Source: Clostridia bacterium
GTDB taxonomy: Bacteria; Bacillota; Sulfobacillia; SLMV01
Length of the DNA: 23,032 nt
Assembly: GCA_007133365.1 (NCBI GenBank)
Contig: SLMV01000145.1
Span: 1 to 23,032, forward strand
Direction: 5' to 3'
Under the pieces are notes generated by a model that was given only the letters and a program-made list of their open reading frames with translations, was not told where the DNA came from and did not search any database. Within the stretch, counting starts at the first letter, position 1, and every line of letters starts with the position of its first letter. A program made the translations under genes and the position numbers. Positions 1 to 8,063 of this stretch are shown here, piece after piece.

Positions 1-8
1 CTAGCCAA

Positions 9-1571
9 TCACTGCCATTCAATGGTACCGGGTGGTTTAGAGGTGATATCATAGACCGTTCGATTTATACCCGAAACCTCATTCATAATACGACGCCCAA
101 CTTGATCCAATACGTCATCGGGCACGCGGAACCAATCGGCCGTCATGGCATCCTCGCTGGACACCGCTCGTAAGGCGACCGTACGACCATAGGTTCTGCG
201 GTCGCCCATCACCCCGACGGTGCGGACATCCAATAAAACAGCAAAAGATTGCCAGATGCGACCATAGAGATTGGCGGCTCGGAGTTCTTCTTCAAAAATC
301 GCATCCGCAGCGCGAAGCATTTCGAGTTTTTCCTCCGTCACTTCTCCCATAATCCGAACGGCCAAACCGGGACCCGGAAAAGGATGGCGCATCAAGATGT
401 CGTCCGACAACCCGAGAGCGCGTCCCACTTGCCGCACCTCGTCCTTAAAGAGCTCGCGTAGGGGTTCCACCAATTCCATCGCCATATCATCGGGAAGCCC
501 GCCGACATTATGATGGCTCTTAATGACCGCCGAACCCTGGGTGCCACTTTCGACCACATCGGGATAAATTGTCCCTTGCACCAAATAATCGAGGCCGCCC
601 AAGCGCTGGGCTTCCTCTTCAAACACACGGATAAACTCATGACCGACAAGTTTTCGCTTCTTCTCAGGATCGGTCACATTCGCCAGAACATTTAGAAATC
701 GCTCCCGCGCATCGACCGCCACCAGGTTCATCCCCAAGTCGCGATCAAACACCTCGGTGACTTGACGGGCTTCATTAGCCCGCAAAAGGCCATGATCCAC
801 AAACACACACGTCAGCCGATCACCGATCGCTTGGTGGACCAATAGGGCGGCGACCGCAGAATCCACGCCACCGCTGAGTCCGCAAATGGCACGTCCCTCT
901 CCAATCTGTTCACGGATGAGCGCCACCGACCGTTTGGCAAATGATTCGATGCTCCACTCCCCGCGACACTCGCAGATCCCAAACAACCAATTCCGAAGCA
1001 GGTTCATGCCCTGGGGTGTGTGATTTACTTCCGGATGAAATTGCACCCCGTAAATCGCCTGCTGCGGGTGGCCCATGGCAGCAACGGGTGTGTGAGGCGT
1101 CGATGCCAGCACCAAAAATCCGCCCGGAGCACAACACACTCGATCGCCATGACTCATCCAAACCGTCAATTCGGTGGCAAGGTCAGCAAACAAAGGATCG
1201 TCCGCTTGGCGCCGGATGGTCGTGCGCCCGTATTCGTGTTGTTCCCCCGCTTCGACAAAATCAGGCCCACCAAAATGCGCGGCAATCAGCTGATGACCAT
1301 AACAAATCCCGAGAATGGGGATGCCTAGGGAAAAGATCGCCGGATCCGGGCGCGGCGAATCCGCCTCATAGACGCTTCCCGGTCCGCCCGTCAAGATGAG
1401 ACCTTGGGGTTTCATCCGAACAATCTCATCTGCCTTGATATCTCCGGGGATAATCTCACTATAAACGTTATTATCCCGCACCCTTCGGGCGATCAACTGG
1501 GCATACTGAGCACCAAAGTCAAGAATCAAAATCTGTTCTTCCGGCTTAAGTTGCTCCACTGGCAACGACAT
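9..1571 (-). CDS. guaA: GMP synthase (glutamine-hydrolysing)
   Basis: GuaA converts XMP to GMP using ATP and ammonia from glutamine, the last step of de novo GMP synthesis in the cytosol. The 520-residue product has the full family layout. The N-terminal class-I glutamine amidotransferase domain has the nucleophile Cys90 in GICYGHQ and the His179/Glu181 pair in VQFHPEV. The ATP pyrophosphatase domain has the P-loop LSGGVDSAV near residue 232. The C-terminal dimerisation domain ends in KPPGTIEWQ, close to the usual family ending. The ATG at 1571 was chosen because GAGAGG lies about five bases upstream and the protein then begins shortly before ILILDFGAQ; an in-frame TTG at 1628 would only add a tail lying inside hpt. 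It follows hpt by eight bases, so the two are probably cotranscribed. It is complete, ending close to the window edge. Confidence 0.98.
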   Translation of the reverse strand: MSLPVEQLKPEEQILILDFGAQYAQLIARRVRDNNVYSEIIPGDIKADEIVRMKPQGLILTGGPGSVYEADSPRPDPAIFSLGIPILGICYGHQLIAAHFGGPDFVEAGEQHEYGRTTIRRQADDPLFADLATELTVWMSHGDRVCCAPGGFLVLASTPHTPVAAMGHPQQAIYGVQFHPEVNHTPQGMNLLRNWLFGICECRGEWSIESFAKRSVALIREQIGEGRAICGLSGGVDSAVAALLVHQAIGDRLTCVFVDHGLLRANEARQVTEVFDRDLGMNLVAVDARERFLNVLANVTDPEKKRKLVGHEFIRVFEEEAQRLGGLDYLVQGTIYPDVVESGTQGSAVIKSHHNVGGLPDDMAMELVEPLRELFKDEVRQVGRALGLSDDILMRHPFPGPGLAVRIMGEVTEEKLEMLRAADAIFEEELRAANLYGRIWQSFAVLLDVRTVGVMGDRRTYGRTVALRAVSSEDAMTADWFRVPDDVLDQVGRRIMNEVSGINRTVYDITSKPPGTIEWQ

Positions 1572-1579
1572 CAATCCTC

Positions 1580-2137
1580 TCATTCCAATACACGCACACA
1601 CGGAAGATTCCGGAATTTTTCGTCCCAATCTAAGCCGTAACCCACCACAAACTCATCCGGGATCTCCATGCCGACATAATCAATGGTGACATCGGTCAGC
1701 CGCCGCTCTGGTTTGTCCAAAAGGGAAACAATCCGAAGATCCTTTGGCTGTCGCGCACCCAAATGCTCGCGCAAGTAATTCAGCGTCAGTCCGGTATCGA
1801 CGATATCCTCAACCACCAAAACATGGCGGTTTTCTAATGAGGTATCGAGGTCGTGAAGGATGCGGACAATTCCCGAGGATGTCGTGCTCGCACCATAGCT
1901 GGAAACCGCCATAAAATCCATTGCGGCAGGAATCGTCAAGGCGCGAGCCAAATCCGACATAAAAATGACCGCCCCTTTTAAAATTCCAACCAACAACAGC
2001 GGTTCCTCAATGCTCACCCGTTGCTTGTAATCATCCGAGATCTCCTTTGCCAAACGGCAGACCAGCGCATCGATCTGGGCTTTGCTGACCAAACACTTTC
2101 CGGGTCGGCCTTTCATTGAATTTTGCAAACGTCCCAT
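1580..2137 (-). CDS. hpt: Hypoxanthine(-guanine) phosphoribosyltransferase
   Basis: This purine-salvage enzyme joins hypoxanthine or guanine to PRPP to give IMP or GMP. The roughly 185-residue product has the PRPP-binding motif VLVVEDIVDTGLT, the segment LLVGILKGAVIFMSDL and the C-terminal VVGYGLDWDEKFRNLP seen in bacterial enzymes. The length is usual for the family. The start is uncertain. The ATG at 2137 has AAAGGA almost touching it, which is too close, whereas an in-frame TTG at 2128 sits nine bases after the same AAAGGA and may be the true start. It lies downstream of the groL terminator and just upstream of guaA, so it forms a salvage/GMP-synthesis pair with guaA. I saw only weak promoter-like elements in the roughly 60-base leader. 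Confidence 0.96.
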   Translation of the reverse strand: MGRLQNSMKGRPGKCLVSKAQIDALVCRLAKEISDDYKQRVSIEEPLLLVGILKGAVIFMSDLARALTIPAAMDFMAVSSYGASTTSSGIVRILHDLDTSLENRHVLVVEDIVDTGLTLNYLREHLGARQPKDLRIVSLLDKPERRLTDVTIDYVGMEIPDEFVVGYGLDWDEKFRNLPCVRVLE

Positions 2138-2195
2138 TCCTTTCTCGCGTTCTTTTTGATGATAACACAAACAAATGAAAAATCTGAAAGGCACT

Positions 2196-2227
2196 AAAAA
2201 AAACCCCCTGCGATTTATCGCAGGGGG
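2196..2227 (-). terminator. Rho-independent terminator of groES-groL
   Basis: On the minus strand an inverted repeat with ten-base arms (CCCCCTGCGA with TCGCAGGGGG, at 2204-2213 and 2218-2227) encloses a four-base loop and is followed at once by eight T residues (2196-2203). It starts about 30 bases after the groL stop codon. This is an ideal intrinsic terminator and separates the chaperonin operon from hpt-guaA. Confidence 0.95.
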
Positions 2228-2256
2228 CTATCATCACACTGGGGGGGGGTGGTGGT

Positions 2257-3915
2257 TTAGAAGCCCATGCCACCCATTCCACCCATGCCGCCCATGCCGC
2301 CCATGTCGCCCATACCACTCATGGCGTCATCTTGATCGTCTTTTTCGGGAATTTCGCCAACCAACGTCTCCGTACTCAAGACCATTCCGGCAATGCTAGC
2401 GGCGTTTTGTAGGGCCGAACGAACGACCTTAGCCGGATCCACGATTCCCGCTTGAATCATATCGACATAATCCATGCCCATCACATCATAGCCGATACGA
2501 TCGCTCTCGCCCTTGACTTTTTCAACGACGATGGACCCTTCGAGTCCGGCATTAGCCGCAATTCGGAACAACGGTGCCGTCAACGCCTTCTTGACGAGAT
2601 CGACGCCCGTCTGTTCATCGGAAAAGTCGACGGTAACCTCGGCCATCTTCTGCGCCGCTCGTAGATAGGCGACGCCACCACCGGCGACAATCCCTTCTTC
2701 AACAGCCGCTCGGGTTGCATTGAGCGCGTCTTCGATTCGCAACTTCTTTTCTTTCATCTCGACTTCGGTCGCGGCGCCAACATTAATCACCGCAACACCA
2801 CCGGATAGTTTGGCAAGCCGCTCTTCGAGTTTTTCGCGATCGAAGTCGCTGGTACTGTCTTCGATCTGCCGCTTGATGACTTCAATGCGATCCTGGATGT
2901 TCTCCGGATCTCCATAGCCTTCGACCAGGGTGGTGTCATCCTTGGTGATGTTCACCCGAGCCGCGCGACCGAGCATGTCCACTTCGACATTCTCCAGCTT
3001 GAGCCCGAGATCTTCACTGACAACCTGACCACCGGTCAGGACGGCAATGTCTTCGAGCATGGCCTTTCGCCGATCACCAAAACCCGGGGCTTTGACTGCG
3101 GCAGCTTGGAGGGTACCACGAATCTTGTTCACAACCATGGTCGCCAACGCTTCACCTTCGATATCCTCGGCCATGACCAGGAACGGTTTGCCAAGATTGA
3201 CGGCTTTTTCTAACACCGGCAGGAAGTCATTAATCGAGGAAATCTTTTGATCCGTAATCAGAATGTAGGGTTCCTCGAGCACCGCTTCCATGGTCTCCGT
3301 GTTCGTCACCATGTAAGGGGACAAATAACCACGATCAAACTGCATGCCTTCCACGACATCTAGCGACGTGTCCATGGTTCGCGATTCTTCCACGGTGATG
3401 ACCCCGTCTTTGCCGACCTTTTCCATTGCCTCGGCAATCAGCGAACCGATTTCTTCGTCATTTGCCGAAATGGACGCAACTTGGGCAATGGACTCGCGGT
3501 CTTCGACCGGAATGCTCATTTCCTCGATAGCATCGACCAAATTGTTGACCGCTTTTTGGATACCGCGACGAAGAATCATCGGATTGGCTCCGGCCACCAC
3601 ATTCCGCATGCCCTCTTTCACCATGGCCTGCGCCAATAAGATGGCACTGGTCGTGCCGTCACCGGCAACATCATTCGTCTTGGTCGCCACCTCTTTTAGT
3701 AACTGAGCACCCATGTTTTCATAGGGATCTTTCAAGTCAATCTCGCGTGCAATGGTGACACCATCATTGGTAATGGACGGCGCTCCGAACTTCTTTTCCA
3801 ACACCACATTGCGCCCTTTCGGACCCAACGTCACCACCACAGCATCTGCCATCGTATTGACACCGCGCTGAAGCGCCCGTCGCGCGTTTTCATCAAAAAT
3901 AATGCGCTTAGCCAT
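2257..3915 (-). CDS. groL: Chaperonin GroEL (Hsp60)
   Basis: GroEL is the large chaperonin subunit; its 14-mer folds proteins in an ATP-driven cavity capped by GroES. The 552-residue product has the conserved ATP-binding segments LGPKGRNVVLEKKFGAP, NDGVTIAREI and GDGTTSA near the N-terminus and AGGGVAYL near residue 415. It ends in a Gly-Gly-Met repeat tail (GMGGMGGMGGMGF) typical of the family. The ATG at 3915 is used: TAAGGAGGT lies six bases before it, while the TTG directly upstream is too close to that site. It follows groES by 38 bases and is cotranscribed from the CIRCE-controlled promoter. The tail is encoded by a short tandem repeat at about 2262-2310. Confidence 0.99.
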   Translation of the reverse strand: MAKRIIFDENARRALQRGVNTMADAVVVTLGPKGRNVVLEKKFGAPSITNDGVTIAREIDLKDPYENMGAQLLKEVATKTNDVAGDGTTSAILLAQAMVKEGMRNVVAGANPMILRRGIQKAVNNLVDAIEEMSIPVEDRESIAQVASISANDEEIGSLIAEAMEKVGKDGVITVEESRTMDTSLDVVEGMQFDRGYLSPYMVTNTETMEAVLEEPYILITDQKISSINDFLPVLEKAVNLGKPFLVMAEDIEGEALATMVVNKIRGTLQAAAVKAPGFGDRRKAMLEDIAVLTGGQVVSEDLGLKLENVEVDMLGRAARVNITKDDTTLVEGYGDPENIQDRIEVIKRQIEDSTSDFDREKLEERLAKLSGGVAVINVGAATEVEMKEKKLRIEDALNATRAAVEEGIVAGGGVAYLRAAQKMAEVTVDFSDEQTGVDLVKKALTAPLFRIAANAGLEGSIVVEKVKGESDRIGYDVMGMDYVDMIQAGIVDPAKVVRSALQNAASIAGMVLSTETLVGEIPEKDDQDDAMSGMGDMGGMGGMGGMGGMGF

Positions 3916-3953
3916 CAAAATACCTCCTTATTCCTTCGGACTCGTCATCTTAA

Positions 3954-4244
3954 TTACTTATCAATCTTGGCAAGAACGTCCCGTTCGCTAAGAATGAGCA
4001 TCTCCTCGCCCCGAATTTTGACCTCGGTTCCGGCATACTTAGAAAAGATAATGGTATCGCCTTCGGACACCTCGAGGGCGACCTTCTGACCATTTTCGAG
4101 GGTACGCCCGCTTCCCACCGCAACCACCTCACCCTGCTGCGGTTTTTCCTTTGCCGTATCGGGAAGGACGATGCCGCTTTGCGTTACTTCTTCCTCCTCA
4201 ACCACTTTGACGACAATTCGATCCCCTAAAGGTTGAATCTTCAT
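3954..4244 (-). CDS. groES: Co-chaperonin GroES (Hsp10)
   Basis: GroES forms the heptameric lid of the GroEL folding chamber. The 96-residue product is full length, with the family N-terminus KIQPLGDRIVVK and the mobile-loop region around EEEEVTQSGIVLPDTAKEKP that contacts GroEL. The dome/C-terminal segment includes GDTIIFSKYAGTEVKIRGEE. The ATG at 4244 has AAGGAGG seven bases upstream. It is the first gene of the groES-groL operon, and the CIRCE operator lies about 60 bases upstream, so HrcA repression with heat-shock induction is expected; hrcA itself is not in the window. Confidence 0.98.
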   Translation of the reverse strand: MKIQPLGDRIVVKVVEEEEVTQSGIVLPDTAKEKPQQGEVVAVGSGRTLENGQKVALEVSEGDTIIFSKYAGTEVKIRGEEMLILSERDVLAKIDK

Positions 4245-4304
4245 TCCATTCCCTCCTTACATTTGACCCGTCTTAGGTAAAAATGACTATGTTGATTCTT
4301 CTTG

Positions 4305-4331
4305 TTAGCACTCAGTGCTAGTGAGTGCTAA
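4305..4331 (-). promoter_or_regulatory. CIRCE operator (HrcA binding site)
   Basis: A perfect inverted repeat TTAGCACTC - nine bases - GAGTGCTAA occupies this 27-base stretch, identical to the CIRCE consensus recognised by the heat-shock repressor HrcA. It starts about 11 bases downstream of the -10 element and so overlaps the start of the transcript. The nine-base spacer (AGTGCTAGT) itself contains another half-site-like sequence. Confidence 0.98.
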
Positions 4332-4342
4332 CACCAGATTCC

Positions 4343-4371
4343 ATGGTAATTGCCAACATCGAAATCGTCAA
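4343..4371 (-). promoter_or_regulatory. Sigma-A-type promoter of groES-groL
   Basis: On the minus strand TTGACG (4366-4371) and TACCAT (4343-4348) are separated by 17 bases, a good housekeeping promoter. It points to groES and lies directly upstream of CIRCE, the usual arrangement for HrcA-controlled chaperonin operons. Confidence 0.82.
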
Positions 4372-4460
4372 CTACCTTTTTTCATCTTGAGACGTCACAT
4401 TTCGGGAATATGCACGCAAATACGGAATTACTCCTTCAAAAGGACATCAAATCGGCTCAA

Positions 4461-4501
4461 AAGAAAAATTGCGGCATTATGACGTCTTAAGTACCGCAAT
4501 T
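4461..4501 (-). terminator. Probable terminator after guaB
   Basis: Forty bases after the guaB stop codon, the minus strand has AATTGCGG and CCGCAATT (4494-4501 and 4467-4474) around a 19-base loop, followed by TTTTTCTTTT. The T-rich tail and position support an intrinsic terminator separating guaB from the groES promoter. The stem is short and the loop large, so it is weaker than the one after groL. Confidence 0.6.
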
Positions 4502-4540
4502 CTCTTTTCTCATCTAACGATCATTTCTATTGTTCGGCCT

Positions 4541-6013
4541 TCATGCCTCACGATTAACGTTTTGATAATTCGCCGGTTCTCGCGTGATGGTCACATCATG
4601 GGGATGACTCTCCATCAATCCCGCTGCCGTAATCCGGACAAAGCGACTCTCATTTTGTAAGGTGGCAACGTCCTTGGCGCCACAATATCCCATCCCGGCA
4701 CGAAGCCCGCCCACCAATTGATAGACCATATCCGACAACAGGCCCCGATACGGAACGCGTCCTTCCACCCCTTCGGGCACCGCCTTTTGTTCTTGCGTTT
4801 GAAAATAACGGTCGTGGCTCCCTTGATCCATGGCCGTTTCGGAGCCCATGCCCCGATAGACTTTGTAGCTTCGTCCGCGGAAGATTTCTGTCTCGCCCGG
4901 ACTTTCTTCGGTTCCGGCAAACAACCCGCCGATCATGACCGACGATGCGCCACAAGCGAGCGCTTTTACAATGTCACCCGAAAACTTGATCCCACCGTCC
5001 GCAATGATGGGGGTTTCGGTCTCAGACGCTGCGCGCGCCGCCATAATAATAGCGGACAGCTGGGGTACGCCCACACCCGCAATCACCCGCGTGGTGCAAA
5101 TCGATCCCGGTCCCACGCCAACCTTGATCGCGTCAGCGCCCGCCTCGATGAGTGCCCGCGCCCCTTCCTCCGTGGCCACGTTCCCACTAACCACGGTCAC
5201 TGCTGGATAGGTCTGTTTGAGCCAGCGCGTCGCTCCGATAACATTGGCAGAGTGCCCATGGGCGGTGTCCAAAAAGAGCACATCCACTCCGGCATCGACG
5301 AGTTCGGCGCTTCGCCTTTGTAAATCCGAGCCCGTCCCTAACGCGGCACCAACGAGCAAGCGTCCCCGCCCGTCTTTAGCTGATTGCGGATATTTTCGCG
5401 CCTTTTCGATATCCTTTATCGTAATCAGACCTCGAAGATGGAAATCTTCATTCACCAACGGTAATTTTTCAATTCGATGTTCGGCCATAATGGTCCGCGC
5501 CTCATCCAGGTCGGTGCCCTCGCTAGCCGTGATCAGCCCTTCCTTCGTCATGGCATCGGCAATTAGCCGGTCATAGTCTTGTTCAAACCGAACATCACGG
5601 TTGGTGATAATCCCGACTAACTTTTGTCCTTCGACGATTGGGACACCGCTGATACGGTAGTGATCCATCAGGTGCACCGCATCACGTATCGTATGCTCCG
5701 GGGAGAGGTAAAACGGATCAATGATAACCCCATGTTCCGATCGTTTCACCTTATCAACTTCGAGGGCTTGCTTTTCGGGGCTCATGTTTTTGTGGATGAC
5801 CCCCATTCCCCCTTCGCGTGCCAACGCAATGGCAGTACGGGCTTCTGTCACCGTATCCATGGCAGCACTCAAAATGGGAATGTTCAACCGGATGTCCCGC
5901 GTCAATTGGGTCGAGACATCCACCTCTCGCGGCATGGTTTCCGAGTAATGTGGCAACAAGAGCACATCATCAAATGTCAGTGCTTCTCCCAGCAAACGTT
6001 CATCAAACGGCAT
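4541..6013 (-). CDS. guaB: Inosine-5'-monophosphate dehydrogenase
   Basis: GuaB oxidises IMP to XMP with NAD+, the committed step to guanine nucleotides. The 490-residue product has the N-terminal barrel start TFDDVLLLPHYSE. Two inserted CBS domains follow at about residues 95-205 (…SGVPIVEGQKLVGIITNRD and …EKLPLVNEDFHLRGLITIKD). The catalytic loop GVGPGSICTTR carries the nucleophile Cys306, and the IMP-binding IIADGGIKFSGDI and the flap segment YRGMGSETAMDQGS are present. Many bacterial enzymes have GMGSLGAM at the last position, so SETAM is a mild variation. The start at 6013 has a GGGGGAGG-type ribosome site just upstream; the ATG at 6037 has none. It is set off by its own promoter and terminator and looks monocistronic. 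Confidence 0.98.
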   Translation of the reverse strand: MPFDERLLGEALTFDDVLLLPHYSETMPREVDVSTQLTRDIRLNIPILSAAMDTVTEARTAIALAREGGMGVIHKNMSPEKQALEVDKVKRSEHGVIIDPFYLSPEHTIRDAVHLMDHYRISGVPIVEGQKLVGIITNRDVRFEQDYDRLIADAMTKEGLITASEGTDLDEARTIMAEHRIEKLPLVNEDFHLRGLITIKDIEKARKYPQSAKDGRGRLLVGAALGTGSDLQRRSAELVDAGVDVLFLDTAHGHSANVIGATRWLKQTYPAVTVVSGNVATEEGARALIEAGADAIKVGVGPGSICTTRVIAGVGVPQLSAIIMAARAASETETPIIADGGIKFSGDIVKALACGASSVMIGGLFAGTEESPGETEIFRGRSYKVYRGMGSETAMDQGSHDRYFQTQEQKAVPEGVEGRVPYRGLLSDMVYQLVGGLRAGMGYCGAKDVATLQNESRFVRITAAGLMESHPHDVTITREPANYQNVNREA

Positions 6014-6048
6014 CGCCCTCCCCCTCTCCCGGGTCATGATTAGTGTTC

Positions 6049-6077
6049 AATCTAGCATATGGGCCGAACCGCTTCAA
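6049..6077 (-). promoter_or_regulatory. Candidate sigma-A promoter of guaB with extended -10
   Basis: On the minus strand TTGAAG (6072-6077) and TAGATT (6049-6054) are separated by 17 bases, and TGC directly precedes the -10 hexamer, giving an extended -10. It lies in the 82-base gap between murC and guaB and predicts a leader of about 30 bases before the guaB start. Confidence 0.6.
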
Positions 6078-6095
6078 GCCAGAAACACGCTCGCG

Positions 6096-7487
6096 CTACC
6101 AATCGGCCACGAGACGCTCGGCAATTTTCCAGATATCCCCGGCGCCCAGGGTCAAAATAACATCACCGGATCGCGCCCCTTGTCGCAAATTTCTTATGAT
6201 TTCCTCCGGCCGGGCCATGATCGACACGGACACCTCCGAACGAACAGAAATCCGATCCGCCAATCGCGCGGTCGAAACCCCCGGAATGGGCTTTTGCCCC
6301 GCCGGCGAATAGATGGGCATCAGAATCAGCGCATCCGCCTGTTGAAACGCGCGACCAAATTCTTCCATTAAATGCTGGGTGCGAGTATACCGTTGAGGCT
6401 GAAAGACCGCCAACAGCCTCCCCTTCGTGAGGGTTCGCGCTGCTCGCAACGTGGCCTCGATCTCCGTCGGATGATGCGCATAATCATCCACCACCGTCAC
6501 GCCATCCCGGGTGCCCACCACTTCGAAGCGGCGTTTCACGCCCGAATACTTTGATAAACCAAGTCTGATATCAGAAATATCAAGCTGTAAACGATCCGCC
6601 AGCGCCACCGCATGAAGGGCATTCGTGACCATATGCACCCCGGTGGCGGGGATCTGAAAAACCCCTAAGGATTGTTGGCGGCGCCATACCCGAAAGCGAA
6701 GCGCACCCGAGGCCGAATCCAACACGTCTGCATAGTAGTCCGTCCCTTGGGGCGTTTGACAAGAACACCAAATGATCGTTCGCGACTCGTCAAATCGAAG
6801 CGTTCGAAGGACCGAATCATCATAGTTCAAAACGACTGCGCCCCCGGGCTTTCCATGATGAATCGCTCGCCGAAACGCCTCCGTCTGCTGAGCAAAATCT
6901 CCGTCATAGAATTCTAAATGCTCGGGCTCGATATTGTTGACGATCCAGTATTTGGGGCGATACTGCAAAAACGTTCCGTCACTTTCGCAGGCTTCCGCAA
7001 GCAAAAGATCTTTTCCATCCATCCTCGCCGTCGCCCCATACCCGTCAATCTCGCCTCCCACGAGCGTGGTTGCCGATACCTTCGCTGCCCGCAAAATTCC
7101 GTCCATCAATGCCGTCGTGCTCGTCTTCCCGTGGGTTCCGGTGACGGCAATGCTATCGGCATACCCATCAATGAGTCGAGCAAGAATATCCGAGCGGTGC
7201 CAAAGGGGAATCCCGGCCGATCGTGCGGCCAAGATCTCAGGGTGATCCGACGGAATATCCGTGCTATAGACCAGGCTGGCCGCGCCAATGAGGTGCGCTG
7301 GACTGTGCCCGAGAGAAATCGAAATACCTTGACCGGAAAGCCACGACATCCGTCTAGAATCAGCAAGATCACAACCCGTGACCGGATATCCTAATCGATG
7401 CAGCACAAAGGCGAGGCCACTCATCCCATAGCCACCTACGCCGACAAAATGATACGGACCGGGGCCCAAGTCAACCGACGTCCCCAC
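6096..7487 (-). CDS. murC: UDP-N-acetylmuramate--L-alanine ligase
   Basis: MurC adds L-alanine to UDP-MurNAc with ATP, the first amino-acid step of peptidoglycan precursor synthesis in the cytosol. The 463-residue product has the Mur-ligase N-terminal loop GVGGYGMSGLA (residues 16-26; GIGGIGMSGLA in most relatives) and the ATP P-loop TGTHGKTSTT near residue 118. The central NNIEPEHLEFY and the C-terminal DDYAHHPTEI follow. The GTG at 7487 is chosen because AAAGGAGG sits seven bases upstream; an earlier in-frame GTG at 7526 would place that site inside the coding region. It follows the acyltransferase gene by 48 bases at the end of the t6A gene run. No other mur genes are in the window. Confidence 0.96.
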   Translation of the reverse strand: MGTSVDLGPGPYHFVGVGGYGMSGLAFVLHRLGYPVTGCDLADSRRMSWLSGQGISISLGHSPAHLIGAASLVYSTDIPSDHPEILAARSAGIPLWHRSDILARLIDGYADSIAVTGTHGKTSTTALMDGILRAAKVSATTLVGGEIDGYGATARMDGKDLLLAEACESDGTFLQYRPKYWIVNNIEPEHLEFYDGDFAQQTEAFRRAIHHGKPGGAVVLNYDDSVLRTLRFDESRTIIWCSCQTPQGTDYYADVLDSASGALRFRVWRRQQSLGVFQIPATGVHMVTNALHAVALADRLQLDISDIRLGLSKYSGVKRRFEVVGTRDGVTVVDDYAHHPTEIEATLRAARTLTKGRLLAVFQPQRYTRTQHLMEEFGRAFQQADALILMPIYSPAGQKPIPGVSTARLADRISVRSEVSVSIMARPEEIIRNLRQGARSGDVILTLGAGDIWKIAERLVADW

Positions 7488-7494
7488 TTCGCAT

Positions 7495-7502
7495 CCTCCT
7501 TT
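7495..7502 (-). promoter_or_regulatory. Ribosome binding site fixing the GTG start of murC
   Basis: AAAGGAGG on the minus strand, seven bases before GTG at 7487. The nearest ATG triplet (inside GGATGC) is out of frame, so this site settles the start. Confidence 0.8.
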
Positions 7503-7535
7503 CAACGGTGACGGTGAAACAGCCACAGCAATTGG

Positions 7536-8063
7536 TTAGACCCTATTGGAAGGTTGCTCACAGGTCGGGTCCGTCGACAGGTTACGACGAATCTTGGCGG
7601 GGACCCCGGCGGCAAAAACCCCGGGGGGAATGTCTTTTGCGACCACGGAACCGGCCCCGATAACCGAGCCGTCTCCTATGGTTACCCCGGCTAAAATGGT
7701 GGCATTCGCTCCCACCATGACGTTCTTCCCAATGGTGGTCGGGCCAACCCGATATTCGCCGATGAGAAATTCGTGGGCCAAGATGGTGACATTATAGCCA
7801 AGCAGACAATTTTCTCCAAGGGTGATCTTCTCTGGCCAAAAGATGTCCAGGGTCACCGCCAACCCCGCCGCCACGTTTCGCTCGACGCGAACTCCCCGCC
7901 AGCGATAAAGCGCATTTTTCCAACGAAAAGACGGAAGATATTTTGAAAACCAGATAGCGAGGAAGTTGATGATCACCCGATGTCGTGGCACCGCCCGAAA
8001 ACAATGATGGAGCGAATTTTGAGGTCCTTCAATCGTTACGGTGGTCAAACGATCCTGTCTCAC
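7536..8063 (-). CDS. Hexapeptide-repeat acyltransferase (WbbJ/maltose acetyltransferase-like)
   Basis: The 175-residue product is a left-handed beta-helix acyltransferase. Hexapeptide turns run from about residue 78 to 150, including ITLGENCLLGYNVTILAHEF and TTIGKNVMVGANATILAGVT, and end in the family signature PPGVFAAGVPAKI. The His in AHEF is the probable catalytic base. Residues 30-45 (VIINFLAIWFSKYLPSF) are hydrophobic and aromatic and may attach the protein to the membrane. Relatives O-acetylate sugars or envelope polysaccharides, but the acceptor here cannot be read from sequence. The GTG start overlaps the tsaD stop as GTGA, which suggests translational coupling, and murC follows, so a wall-related substrate is possible. 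Confidence 0.85.
   Translation of the reverse strand: MRQDRLTTVTIEGPQNSLHHCFRAVPRHRVIINFLAIWFSKYLPSFRWKNALYRWRGVRVERNVAAGLAVTLDIFWPEKITLGENCLLGYNVTILAHEFLIGEYRVGPTTIGKNVMVGANATILAGVTIGDGSVIGAGSVVAKDIPPGVFAAGVPAKIRRNLSTDPTCEQPSNRV

Noticed and set aside
941..1399. Plus-strand open frame of 152 codons opposite guaA
   Set aside because: It is antisense to conserved guaA sequence and its translation shows no recognisable domain.
2241..2249. Run of nine G bases just after the groL stop codon
   Set aside because: It is non-coding and could be a phase-variable tract, but it lies between stop codon and terminator where slippage would have no clear effect; a sequencing-length error is also possible.
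2262..2310. Tandem repeat-like DNA at the 3' end of groL
   Set aside because: It encodes the Gly-Gly-Met tail common to GroEL proteins and is not an independent repeat element.
4372..4460. Possible small gene or RNA between the guaB terminator and the groES promoter
   Set aside because: The stretch is short and AT-rich, with no ribosome site, start-stop frame of note or stable fold visible.
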